A stretch of DNA of 17,754 bases from Dimargaris cristalligena (lineage: Eukaryota > Kickxellomycota > Dimargaritomycetes > Dimargaritales > Dimargaritaceae): assembly GCA_027576995.1 (NCBI GenBank), contig JANBQC010000583.1, forward strand, positions 1-17,754, in the 5' to 3' direction. Shown in pieces: positions 1 through 9,064 of this stretch. The position numbers and the translations under genes are program-made. Numbering within the stretch: the first letter of the stretch is position 1; every line of letters begins with the position of its first letter. The notes beneath the pieces are model-generated. The model saw only the letters and a program-made list of their open reading frames with translations, was not told the origin of the DNA and did no database searches.

Positions 1-263
1 TATTTAGACCAATAGTTTTGATCCGTTCCATATTTTTTCACTAGGTTCCGTTCAAATCTAAGCATCCCTATGCCCCTTCCTCTCCTCCCTTGGTATGACA
101 GTGTAATACATCGATAACACCCTGCCCATTGTGTCCCCCGCGAGGCATTTTGGATCATATTTTTTTCTGTTTTTGTTTATGAGGCTCCCGCTTTACAAAC
201 TTATTGACTTGGCTAGCATACCAAAGGGCGATCTCATTAGACTATAAGGTCGCCATTTTCATG

Positions 264-412
264 TATTAGGGTAAAATTTAGTCCAGCCGTACGAGTTAAT
301 TAATGTTATGTGTATGGAGAAATATACCTAACATTTATTTTTAACCAGTAAAATCGGGTTCATCAACCATATTTTTTGCTATACTGGCTGGCTGGATCTC
401 TTCCATATATGT
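264..412. repeat. MITE-like element, copy A (diverged)
   Basis: This stretch aligns along its length with the copies at about 5801-5942 and 16058-16188. Shared landmarks in the same order are a GGGTAAAATTTAGTCCAGCC-type left end, a GTGTATGG.GA block, the core TTTTTAACCAGTAA at about 340-353, and a right end reading ..CTGGCTGGATCTCTTCCATA. The right end is a degenerate inverted copy of the left. It is the most diverged of the three copies and so probably the oldest. No protein is encoded. Boundaries are approximate. Confidence 0.55.
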
Positions 413-578
413 ATGTAAGCCTCGAAGTGGTGGCAACTCGTAAATTGTCCGGCTTACAAGGGTGGTTGGTAAATCGTTTGCGATGGCTCATGACTATTAA
501 TTTGGACACCCGTCGCTGCCCCTGAGTATAAGATATACAACGATACTGACTAGAAAGGATAATGCAACGACTAAAGCA

Positions 579-594
579 TTTTTTTTAAAAAAAA
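579..594. other. T8A8 perfect palindrome
   Basis: Eight T are followed directly by eight A, a perfect 16-bp palindrome in gene-free AT-rich DNA. It could act as a nucleosome-disfavouring tract, or stop RNA polymerase III on the plus strand, but no adjacent RNA gene was found. It may simply be low-complexity sequence. Confidence 0.5.
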
Positions 595-1129
595 TAGGAC
601 AACTTCGTTAAAGATATCAAGAAGGCCATGTCTACATCAATTATAAAGCTCTACCGAGCTATAGTCTCAGAGGTTAACGGGAACGCAGAAAAACATATAA
701 GAATGCGTACTTCAAGTATATGGGGTGGATGATAGCGAAGCCCCCCGCGACTTATCACTGAATGTACTATACATGGTTAGCGAATAACGGTGGAACTCCC
801 GGTTGATAATACTAGGAAAAGCTACACGAATTGGGGTACATAAATCGGCTATCTATAATACACTACTATTAAGGAAAGGGTAGTGAATATTAATTTAATT
901 TCAGGTGGAATATTCTTTATTTTGCTAACATAATCATGCGATCTTAATTCCCTTTATAAGGCAATTTTAAGTTGGACTAACGCTAGTATACGATTAAGCG
1001 TGCTGTGGGAAACCTATAGTGAGGTCTATACAACACCTATTTTCTCGGGGGATATCAAGAAGATCCCAAGTTGACCCCAGCCTATAGCAGTCAACCGCTA
1101 ATATAGGATGGATAAAAAGGTAGCTCCGA

Positions 1130-3141
1130 TTAATCAAGAATCTGACCATCTTCTGACCCATCTCCTTCAGGTGGGGAGGACCGTCTGGGGTGGTGCTGGC
1201 TGGTATGCCAATCTCGAGACCGTTCACGCCGGTCGTAACTTGAGCGACTAGATCCGTAAGAACGACGATCATGGGCATACCGATCCCGACTGCGGCTACG
1301 GTTTCGACTGGGTCTATAGCTATGTCTCGGACTCCGGGAGCGGTCGTGCCGACGGGCTGGTTCACGTCCACGGTACCGGTGCGAAGGGCTACGGGAACGT
1401 GGCGGTGATCGTTCATGACGGGCTGGCGAACGTCTCCCTCGGCTATGGTGGCTGCGAGACTCGGCCCTTTGATCACGACTCCCACTCCCTCGGCGCGCCG
1501 CGAGCTTCTCTTCAATAGTGCGGGCAATGGGGACCGGGATACGAGGGAGTAATGTTCCACTATATTTCAACTCCGTTAAAAGTTGATGACAGAATTGGCC
1601 GATGGTTCTATATAGTGGGATAGCGTAGTCGATCGAGATAGTTGGTCATTAAATATATAAAAATAACAGTTAATAAGGTTGGTTAAGTTGGCCATTTAGT
1701 CTATACGTTGAAACTAGTGGGCACTTGGACTCGGGTAGGGTTTGGGAATGGTGCGCAACGAACCTTAGGTGCACTTATTGGAAACTAAAGAGAGAGGACA
1801 TACTTAGCCGGTGCGCCATTCTGAATTACAATTTCTTCGCGATCATCAAGAAATGGCTCGAACCAATCCCAGAGCTTAACGGGTTTACACACGTAACGAA
1901 GGTACAGCAGACCCAGTCCTCGAATATAACTAATTAAAGGGCACAGTGCAGTAACAGTAAATAATAGTAAAGGAAACCCGTATGGAAATTAATACGGCAG
2001 TCATCAACGCTATGGGTATGAAGATGGGGCCATGTTGACCCTGGCTCACTGTGGCTAGAAAAGTTTGATAAGAGTAGAAGATATCCGAATATACTTACGG
2101 AGAGTCGGGGTGGTTGAGGAGACCATTGATCTGTTTGACGGTAAGTCGCAAGGTCCATAGCTTGTAGAGAAGACAGAACGCTGACGAGGCGGTGGTTCCC
2201 TTTAAGAATGGATCTATTGACCAGGGAGTGTAACCAATTAGCCAATAATAGCACTAGGAAATAGGCTCGATAAATAGGTTCGGGTGTGGACCATACCACT
2301 TGATAAGGGTTATTGCTCGACACTTTAGTCCCTTCAGATCCGCAAGGGGGGATGGATGGTAAAGATACCCCCTCTACCTTTAGTGGAGTTATCAGGAAAA
2401 CACAGTCGATATGACATTCATGGAAAAGGCCCTTACTGCCCTGGTACGCCAAATACAGAGGATTCGCGAGGTATCGGAGAAAGAAATAAGAGAGACCGCG
2501 GACGTTCGTCACCTACCTAGGGACTCCACTGGGAATAAAGAAATACGTCATAGAGAAATAGTAGCAAAAACCAAGAAACATTGGGTTATTCAACCAGTCA
2601 CTACCAAGGAACTAAAGTGACTAGTATACTGCAAATGGATTAGCGAACTACACTTGGACACTAGACTAGCCGCACCAGAATAGACTGTGAGCCTCCGTCC
2701 CCCAATACGCCTAGGTATTATTGTATGCACTTACCTCGGTTATAAACCTCATCGATAATTTCATGGTATGTTTTAAACTCACTGGTAATCAAATAACAAC
2801 CGGCGACCAAAATAAAAATCACACAGTGTGATTAGCTAGATGAGTAAGTAACTATCCAAACAGACAATAAGCTCATAGGGGGCTGGGGTGAAGGATATTT
2901 CCATAAGCTAGCCCACGTTACGCTCACCCATAAGTGCAGCAGTCGGGTTCCATTCACATCACTATACCGATTTGAAATGGGACCTGGAAACTTACTATAA
3001 GGATTTGAAGTACGGGGAGGATTGAATGTTCTGATACACAATGTTGTTGAGGTTCATCGTGGTTTCGTTACCCGTCGTTTCCAGTTTGTTGGCCTCGGCC
3101 TTACTCTCTTTATCGACCAGTTGTTCAGTGGGGGGCTGCAT
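1130..3141 (-). CDS. PRP38-family pre-mRNA splicing factor (PRPF38B-like), RS-rich C terminus
   Basis: Six exons: 3141-2996, 2781-2735, 2528-2517 (a 12-nt microexon), 2213-2099, 1929-1804 and 1607-1130. Joined they give one frame of 307 residues. Residues 29 to about 188 match the PRP38 domain: MNLNNIVYQNI then SSPYFKSLY, KTYHEIIDEVY, SAFCLLYKLW, DSPYIRGLGLLYLRY, LWDWFEPFLDD and TLLPRIPVPIARTIEEKL. Residues 189-307 form an Arg/Ser-dipeptide tail that ends in an acidic stretch. PRP38 proteins act in the nucleus in the pre-catalytic spliceosome. The pattern is closer to PRPF38B than to PRPF38A. The start is the first ATG of the frame, after a pyrimidine-rich leader; an internal ATG at codon 29 is the alternative. 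Introns are 214, 206, 303, 169 and 196 nt with GTAAGT, GTATGT or GTAGGT donors. The NP after NL in relatives is NN here. Confidence 0.9.
2517..2528 (-). other. 12-nt microexon of the PRP38-family gene
   Basis: The exon TGGAGTCCCTAG lies between a strong acceptor (pyrimidine-rich, TTTATTCCCAG) and a GTAGGT donor. The upstream exon ends one base into a codon and the downstream exon starts with AT. Joining the three therefore reads RVESLDPFLKG, which lines up with the conserved V-x-H-(V/L)-E-P-W stretch of PRP38 domains. Without it, the frame shifts and this conserved block is lost. The exon was found by phase and homology only. Confidence 0.75.
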
Positions 3142-4090
3142 AGTGTAGGGTGGTGAAATGAGGGGCCTGGTGTCTTTGAATCAGCTCGAACGACTAGAAT
3201 GGTGAGTGCAGCTAATGCGAAGAAACAAACCAAGAAGTATTAAAAGGGTAAGACAATTGCCAAGGGCATTGAGAAGAAAAACGAGGTGAGACCTACGTTT
3301 ATGCGGAGGTACTGAGTTGAATGGAGCAGCCATGAGCTTCCGAACCATCCGCTTGGGCGCCAAAACCAGTACATAAACACGAGCATGTAACCCAGCGTCA
3401 CTGGATGATGCTTTTACTGTGAGTATACTACCGTTCCCACCAATAAAGACGTACCATGACCGCATTTTATTTCTCCAAGTGGCATCGATAAGTCCTAAAA
3501 CGACGTCATCCGTACTTATCAGTGTTAGCGGAGCCGCGAAGATAGTCTACCCATTAAATATTGCCGCGGTTGCAATATTCCGGCGGTTAGCAGGAAGGTA
3601 TAGATAATATCTGCTTGCCGCAAGTTAGTCTACCGACGTGTTCTACCACCACCGGCTGACCATATGTGAGAAACTAAACTCCACTCTCTAGTGCCAATAT
3701 CATGATTAAGATGAATCTTTTAGGAACGTACAGCTTTCCAACATTCTTGAACTACTATTATCCAATCGGACTACCCTATGCTCATATTATAATATATGTC
3801 TAACGGATATCACCATTGAAATATATATCTTCGGTAGTGGTATCACTCATAACAGGTAAGCATATATACTATATATCTGGTAAAAGTAGCAACTGACGGT
3901 ACCGGTAGGGATTCATAGGTAGAATGAATAGTTTACTAGTCCCTCTCGAATTTAAAGCACACCAGAGCTCTAGGTAATTGATAGACCTGGCCATGAGTCC
4001 TTAAACAATACCAAAATATGCTGTCACTTCTCCCGAATTAGTTGTAATATAAGAATTGTTAATACAATTAGTTTAATTTAAATTTTTTCA
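3142..4090. promoter_or_regulatory. Upstream region of the PRP38-family gene; AT-rich spacer to the 5S gene
   Basis: The first ~330 bases, read on the minus strand, are rich in pyrimidines before the PRP38-family ATG and probably hold its promoter and 5' leader. A 94-codon minus-strand frame at 3181-3465 overlaps this tract and is judged more likely fortuitous. From about 3600 to 4090 the DNA is AT-rich with TATA runs and shows no gene. Confidence 0.4.
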
Positions 4091-4206
4091 GTTGTGGCCA
4101 TATGTACCTGTTTGCACCGTATCCCGTTAGATCTGCGAAGTTAAGTGGATATCAGCCAATTTAGTACTGAGGTGGGTGACCACTTGGGAATAGTTGGTGC
4201 TACAAT
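4091..4206 (+). rRNA. 5S ribosomal RNA
   Basis: The ~116-nt sequence carries eukaryotic 5S hallmarks in order: GTTGTGGCCATA at the 5' end, GCACCGTATCCCGT, GATCTGCGAAGTTAAG, TAGTACTGAGGTGGGTGACC and GGGAATA..GGTGC near the 3' end. The ends pair as helix I (GTTGTGG with CTACAAT, including G-U pairs). The CCAATTT strand before TAGTACT pairs with AATAGTTGG after GGGAA. Both strands differ from the common CCCGGTT/AATCCTGGG version, so base pairing is kept by compensating changes. That argues for a working gene rather than a relic. It is a component of the large ribosomal subunit, made by RNA polymerase III from an internal promoter. It stands alone, outside any visible rDNA repeat, as dispersed 5S genes do in many fungi. 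Confidence 0.95.
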
Positions 4207-4224
4207 TTTTTTATTTTTTATTTT
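4206..4224 (+). terminator. RNA polymerase III T-run terminator of the 5S gene
   Basis: A run of seven T (4206-4212) is followed by a second run of six T (4214-4219) and further T-rich sequence. The first run begins at the predicted 3' end of the 5S RNA, as expected for a polymerase III terminator with a back-up. Confidence 0.85.
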
Positions 4225-5083
4225 CTAAACTTTAAATTCTTATAGACCTCCGCAGTTATATGAATCAGACCTAGTAATGATTCGGCATTAATATAGTACT
4301 TGAAATTTACAGGGGATTTCAATGTCGTCTCTATCCAAAACTCATTGTTTTAGTTGATAGATAATAGGATTAAATGTAATAATTGCACATGGTCAGTCTA
4401 ACTATACACGAAAGTCACATTTTTCCTAGGTCTGTCTTTGAAGAATTGGCTATTTCTTTTCCAATCTCACCTTTTATCCACAGCTTAAAACCCTATCCAG
4501 GGGCATTGGACTTCTCAATGGTTTTATATTCAACAAACGACACTAGAATTGCTATGAGCAGAAATTATATTTGGCCCAAATTTATTTACACAAAGCAGTC
4601 AGTTCAAAATGGATAGACTGAGCCCGGTTTAGATGATATTGAAGGAAATGGACGCGTGAAACTCGGAAAAATCGACTGATGTCCAAATGCATACCACCTC
4701 CCAGTATGCGTATTTTTGGTTTCGCAGTTGAACCGAACTTACTAATACTACTCTATCCCACCACCACCCCCATTTAATATCCGATTAGTAGGCACGTGAT
4801 TTTTACACCCACTTATTTTGCCTATAAAAATCCTCCACTATGAAAATATGAGCCAGGCCAAATTTTCCATACTTTTAGAAAGTCAAGCAAAAAAAAAGTA
4901 ATATGCTGTACCATATAGCATTTTGCTCATGCGCCCGATTCCTTCAGTTGAACCAAAGTCCACACCATTGGTCACATTTAGGTTTTCTATTCTTGAGTTA
5001 TTCGTAATATTGATATAGTTCACCCCCCCTCCCCCTCAAACCTCTCGCACCACATTTCCTCGCCTGTATAATTCTAAAAAACA
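4207..5083. other. AT-rich intergenic region upstream of MAK11
   Basis: No gene is recognised. A 77-codon plus-strand frame at 4383-4616 has AT-rich codons unlike the four clear genes and no recognisable motif. The last ~65 bases are the C-rich leader of the MAK11 gene. Confidence 0.45.
5021..5083 (+). promoter_or_regulatory. C/T-rich leader of the MAK11-like gene
   Basis: A pyrimidine tract beginning CACCCCCCCTCCCCCT at 5021 continues as CCTCTCGCACC and ends in AAAAAACA directly before the ATG at 5084. Pyrimidine-rich stretches also precede the PRP38-family and Abraxas-like genes, so this is probably the usual core promoter and 5' UTR style of this genome. No transcription start can be placed. 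Confidence 0.45.
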
Positions 5084-7159
5084 ATGCCCCCGAGTAAGAA
5101 AGTAAAGCTCTCCAAAGGGTCGGCCGCCCCCACTCCTGAACCCGTCGCTATTAAGGAGTCTATCGATGAGCCTAGCCCATCCACCAGCCCGGACAGCGAA
5201 CCCATGACATCGTTTATTGCCACGGTTGGCTCATATGAGCGACTTTTGTACGGTCTGAAAGCGGAATGGGCCGAGACTACGACGGAATCCCCTACCGACC
5301 GGCCCGCGCTGAAAGTGTCCCTTATTTTCGGGTTCCCCGCTCACGGAAATTCTATTACAGCGGTGGCTTCCACCCGAACCCACCTGGTTACTGGTAGTGT
5401 TGATGAAAACATAAAGTAAGCAATCCAACGGCCTTATATAAAATCATCTTATATATACAAGTTTGGGATAGAGATTGTCAATATGCCTGGTCCATTTTTT
5501 TTTACCGTAACCATTCCTGCTAACCCCTTCTTTGTCCGTGGTTATTGCATTTATACATTGTTTTACAGCCTGTTTAATACTAAGCGTCTTAAGGAAATCG
5601 GCTCTCTTCTCCAACACAACGGTACAATCACCGCCCTTCGCTTCTTCAGCAAGACCCACATGATTAGCGCCAGTGAGGACCAGACTATCCGGGTTTGGCG
5701 GACTAAGGACTGGGAATGTCTGACTGTTTTTAAAGGACACAAGTAAGTCGCTAACTTAAACCTCACCCGACGATGGGAGCTTTGCTATAATACAACACCA
5801 TATGGATGAAATTCGAACCAGCTGTATAGGGTTTTACATAATACATGTATCGGCAAATGTATATGGGAATAGCTTTTAACCAGTAATATTGACCTCACCC
5901 AATGGATTTTTCATTATACAGCCTGGATGAACTTCTCCCATATATATATATAACTATTTGCTTGAAACCAGATTCATTAGTACCTATTTCTAACTTGGTG
6001 TCTACCGAACCGATCCTCTGTGTCTTCTTTATTATTGCTGCATAATTAGGGATCGCGTTAATGATGTGGCGGTCCACCCCACCGGTCGTTTGGCCATGTC
6101 CGTGTCGAAGGATCGTACCCTACGCTTGTGGAATCTCCTTACTGGCCGTAAAGCCAGTGTGAATAAGATATACAAAGAGGGTCTCGCTGTCCAATGGGAC
6201 ACCAGTGGCAAGCGCTACGTCGTCCTCAGCGAACGCGAGATTACCATTTACAATGTGGCGGTAAGTTAATGGATACAAGTATTATCCTACATCACTTTTA
6301 ATTATGCGCTGAATACACCCCAGTTGTATTTCATTTACATGCCCCAATATTAGGATACATTAATGGGAGGCGGGGCGAGGACGCGTAGTTATTACGATAT
6401 GCCAAACACATCTTGGGCAGTCGAAATCTACTTACCAATCGCTTGGTCTCTCCCCCTTTTTGTTTCTTTTCAAATTACCATCCTAGTACTAACTCAGTTT
6501 TTTACCGATTTTGCATTGACAATTCCACCATCTACAGGACGCGTCGGTTCTGCACAACATCCCATTGACCAAGCGTATCCACTGCATCTATCCTTTGGTT
6601 GACCCCAATGATCCCGACACCGAGTACCTTCTCTGCGGCGGAGACGACAAACGGATCCATATTTATGATATGAGCACGGGCAAGCTCCGGGCATCGCCCA
6701 TCTGTCACGAAGCTCGGTAAGTTTTCCTGACGTACCTTGGTATCCGATTGCGGCCATGTGTACCAATGGCAATAATCGACCTATGTTTCCTATTCGATCA
6801 AACGTTTGGGCATATTGCCGACAAACGAGAGAGGAGGGGGGAGAAGGGGAGGTTAACCCGATACACATTATCAATTTCCTGTGGGCTAATTATCAACCCA
6901 TTTTATTGCTTAACTACTCCATCCATCCAGAGTGCGGGCGTTGCAAGTCATTTCTCTAGAGCACCCCACGGCCGACAAGAAGTCACCAACCCCGATTGTC
7001 ACTTCCATCTCTACCGATGGCAAGGTTAAATTCTGGGACTTCAACGACTTGTTGGCCGACGATCAAGCGACTGGTGAAACAACATCGACCTCCGAGCCAC
7101 CAACTCCGTTAGCCAACTACACGACCGGCTGTCGCCTAACCTGCCTGACGCTGTCCTAA
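5084..7159 (+). CDS. MAK11: WD40 protein MAK11/PAK1IP1, 60S ribosome assembly factor
   Basis: Five exons, 5084-5415, 5569-5742, 6050-6260, 6538-6716 and 6931-7159, join to one frame of 374 residues. After a low-complexity, Lys-containing N terminus (residues 1-45), the GSYERLLYGL segment typical of MAK11/PAK1IP1 marks the start of the propeller. WD-type blades follow: HLVTGSVDENINLF (~99-112), MISASEDQTIRVW, MSVSKDRTLRLW, YVVLSEREITIY, LLCGGDDKRIHIYD and SISTDGKVKFWD. In yeast, Mak11 is a nucleolar factor of early pre-60S particles that acts with Rlp24. The animal homologue is also described as binding PAK1. Introns are 153, 307, 277 and 214 nt, all with GTAAG donors and AG acceptors. The 307-nt second intron contains an inserted MITE-like element. 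Length and blade order fit the family, and no truncation is seen. Confidence 0.92.
5801..5942. repeat. MITE-like element, copy B, inside intron 2 of MAK11
   Basis: About 142 bp match copy C. The right-hand 43 bases, from AATGGATTTTTC to CTCCCATAT, differ at only two positions, and the blocks CCAGCTGTATA, GTTTTACAT and TTTTAACCAGTAAT are identical. The ends are imperfect inverted repeats: the left end reads TATGGATGAAATTCG.. and the reverse of the right end reads TATGGGAGAAGTTCATCC.., each leading into CCAG(G)CTGTATA. Both ends begin and end in TA. Without it, the intron would be near 165 nt, close to its neighbours. It is non-coding and presumably spliced out. Confidence 0.75.
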
Positions 7160-7354
7160 CTACGTCTTTTTCTCGCTTTAGGCCCAGTTATTTCGGTTAT
7201 TTGGAAGAGCCTCCGCACACCGCGATTAGTCTTGAAACCTCGCAAGTCTCGCGTTTCCCTTAATTGAGCTAATCACCTTTATATAGTTATATTTATTTAT
7301 ATTATATTAAAAAAAGAACACCAGCTCAATCGAAAGTTACTTCGTTTTTTGCAA

Positions 7355-7365
7355 AATAAAATAAA
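7355..7365 (+). terminator. Possible polyadenylation signals for MAK11
   Basis: Two overlapping AATAAA hexamers (7355-7360 and 7360-7365) lie about 200 bases after the MAK11 stop codon, in the 251-nt gap between the converging MAK11 and METTL6-type genes. The hexamer is common in AT-rich DNA, so its use is uncertain. Confidence 0.35.
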
Positions 7366-7410
7366 TAATATCAGGCACTGCGTATTTATACCAAGGAGAT
7401 ATGTCTCTAT

Positions 7411-8568
7411 TTACAATGGTTTGACGAATTTGGCCTGCACAAAAATACGATCCACGTCCAAGTTTTGCTTGACGTTCGTAGTTTTACGGAAAATATTATC
7501 CACCATCTCGGGTACAAACCCGGCCCGACGGAAGAGGGCCTCGAGCTCCGCACGGCTGAAATAATACGCCATGGTACCGTCCTGCCGCACGTAAAAGTTA
7601 TCCTCCAATTTGCTGCCACTCTTGAACCGGAGCTGGGCGGCATCGTAAAGCCCGTAGTCCCGGAACAGGACTTTACCCCCGGGCCGGAGCGCCGCGAATA
7701 CGTTGGCGACGGCCTGGTCCATTTTCTCGGGGGGAATGGCGGACAGTACAAAAATCATCGAGATGAGATCCACGGTGGCGGGGGGGACGGAGTCGGTTAA
7801 CGCGTCCTGCGTCAGGTCACACACGAAGGCCTTGCAGCGGTCGGAGGCCGTGTAGAGGGGGTTGGCTTGGACTAGACCTACTGCCCGCGACGAAAAGTCA
7901 CAGGCGTAGACGAACAGGTTGGGGTGGGATTCGAGTAGTGGAAACAGGAAATTACCGACCCCGCAGCCGACTTCCAAAAGGGTCTATTATACGCATGGTA
8001 TGGTTGACACCCCACAAGTGTGAAGGTATATAAAAAAAAACACAGGCAGCGTAAACCCAATAAGTTAGACATCGATTAGCCGGTGTTGGTTTTTCTCTGC
8101 AGGTAATTCCTATATCATGGTGATCCTTCGAAAATACCCGTTTTGAAAATTGGATATATATGCCATATCCAAATATATAGAAACATTGTAATTGGGCTGT
8201 GGTCTTACCAACTTGCTTTGCTCGTTACCATTTTGCGATTGGAGCTCATGAAACTCCCGCTCAATCCAGTGCCGGTCTTTGAAGAAATTGGTAGTGTTAC
8301 GCTTGTAGAATTTATCCCTATTTGGTGGGATAGGGAATGGGGGAGGGGTTATCAAATGAATATATGGGGCGTTAGTAAAGACCTCTTAGGGATGGTTATC
8401 AGTCTGGCCAAATAACGTATTATTTTTTAGGTGATAATGTAAGGTCCCTTACCAGTTCTTCGAAGCTTCCTGCCGGTACTTCTTGACCCAAAACTCGGGA
8501 ACCACCTTGGTGTCTTGAGCCAGGATCTGCTTGGCCCGGTCGACATATTCGGGTTGGGGATCGGCCAT
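7411..8568 (-). CDS. METTL6: METTL6-type tRNA N3-methylcytidine methyltransferase
   Basis: Three exons, 8568-8453, 8317-8209 and 7983-7411, give one frame of 265 residues. The N-terminal VPEFWVKKYRQEASKNWDKF and the FFKDRHWIEREF block are signatures of the METTL2/6/8 and Trm140 family. The SAM-binding motif LEVGCGVGN is at residues 78-86, CDFS at 103-106 and CDLT at 130-133. FVLSAIPPEKM, LFRDYGLYD, ENFYVRQDGT and the C-terminal VQAKFVKPL follow. The family methylates C32 of tRNAs; METTL6 itself acts on tRNA-Ser together with seryl-tRNA synthetase. The short length and lack of a leader or fusion domain favour METTL6 over METTL2 or METTL8. The second exon ends at a GTAAGA donor after SKL, which gives SKLTLLEVGCG; an earlier GTAACG at 8228 would break the frame. 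Introns are 135 and 225 nt. It converges on MAK11 and shares a promoter region with the Abraxas-like gene. Confidence 0.93.
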
Positions 8569-9064
8569 AATGTTAGCTATCGAATATTGGAGCTGAGAAG
8601 CGTAAATGCAATACAAAACGTAGGTAGGGGCTTGCCGGAAAGGTTTATCCTAAATGCTGTAAGCCGAGGTTGAGAAATGCACACAGGTGGGGCTTTACGT
8701 TCGCTAGCGGTGTGACTTCGGGAGAGGGCGATCTAACCAGCGCTGGACTCGACTAAGAACGGTGGGGCTGCCTCGGAAATGTAAGTAGAGGATGGGTCAA
8801 GTAGCTAAAACAAGCCAACTATATAAACTGAAATGGTTTTGCAATGTGAGCGGTGTGCTATCGAAGGCGAGGTTGACAGTGGGCCGGGTGGGGCTGCCTT
8901 GGTGAATGCTTGATAGATTTTGTACAACCATGGTTGCCTCTTGTACTGTTCCTTCCCCCTATTGCTCATCAGCCTTGAGGGCCAGTCTTCCTTTTCTTAT
9001 GCCATATTTTCCCATTAGACCTATACCTGCATCTCTGACTTAAACCCCACGGAGAGTAATAGTC
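8569..9064. promoter_or_regulatory. Divergent promoter between METTL6-type and Abraxas-like genes, with repeated G-rich modules
   Basis: This 496-nt region separates two divergent start codons. It contains the 16-nt word GGTGGGGCTGCCTCGG at 8761-8776, a one-mismatch copy at 8887-8902 (GGTGGGGCTGCCTTGG), and a shorter GGTGGGGCT at 8686-8694. The second and third modules are also preceded by a similar word (CCGAGGTTGAG at 8664, GCGAGGTTGAC at 8868). The end near 9065 is pyrimidine-rich (CTTCCCCCTATTG). A GTAAGT at 8781 could be the donor of a 5' UTR intron. The repeats may be binding sites for a shared regulator. Confidence 0.5.

Larger units (their letters stand above)
1..1129. other. AT-rich intergenic region at the left edge
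   Basis: I see no coding region here. The stretch lies downstream of the minus-strand PRP38-family gene and presumably includes its 3' UTR. It contains one copy of the small inverted-repeat element (about 264-412) and a T8A8 palindrome (579-594), both listed separately. Reading frames on both strands are short and broken. Confidence 0.6.

Noticed and set aside
994..1560. 188-codon minus-strand frame over the RS-rich exon
   Set aside because: It is the other frame of the Arg/Ser-coding last exon of the PRP38-family gene; its sequence has no motif, while the PRP38 frame joins cleanly to upstream exons.
1934..2512. 192-codon minus-strand frame running through PRP38-gene introns
   Set aside because: It reads through an intron and an exon in the wrong frame; the correct frame gives SAFCLLYKLW and other PRP38 blocks.
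3165..3200. tRNA-like T-arm on the minus strand (GTTCGAGC)
   Set aside because: The T stem depends on G-U pairs and no complementary 5' acceptor strand lies 60-90 bases upstream.
3181..3465. 94-codon minus-strand frame with a hydrophobic segment, ending 39 nt before the PRP38-gene ATG
   Set aside because: No recognisable family; the hydrophobic run comes from the pyrimidine-rich leader read in one frame. It could be a small unknown gene, but the sequence alone does not support it.
4383..4616. 77-codon plus-strand frame in AT-rich DNA
   Set aside because: Codon use unlike the clear genes, no motif, no supporting splice context.
8223..8230. Alternative donor (GTAACG) for the second exon of the METTL6-type gene
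   Set aside because: Using it leaves a one-base overhang that does not fit the next exon, whereas the GTAAGA donor 20 bases further gives the conserved SKLTLLEVGCG junction.
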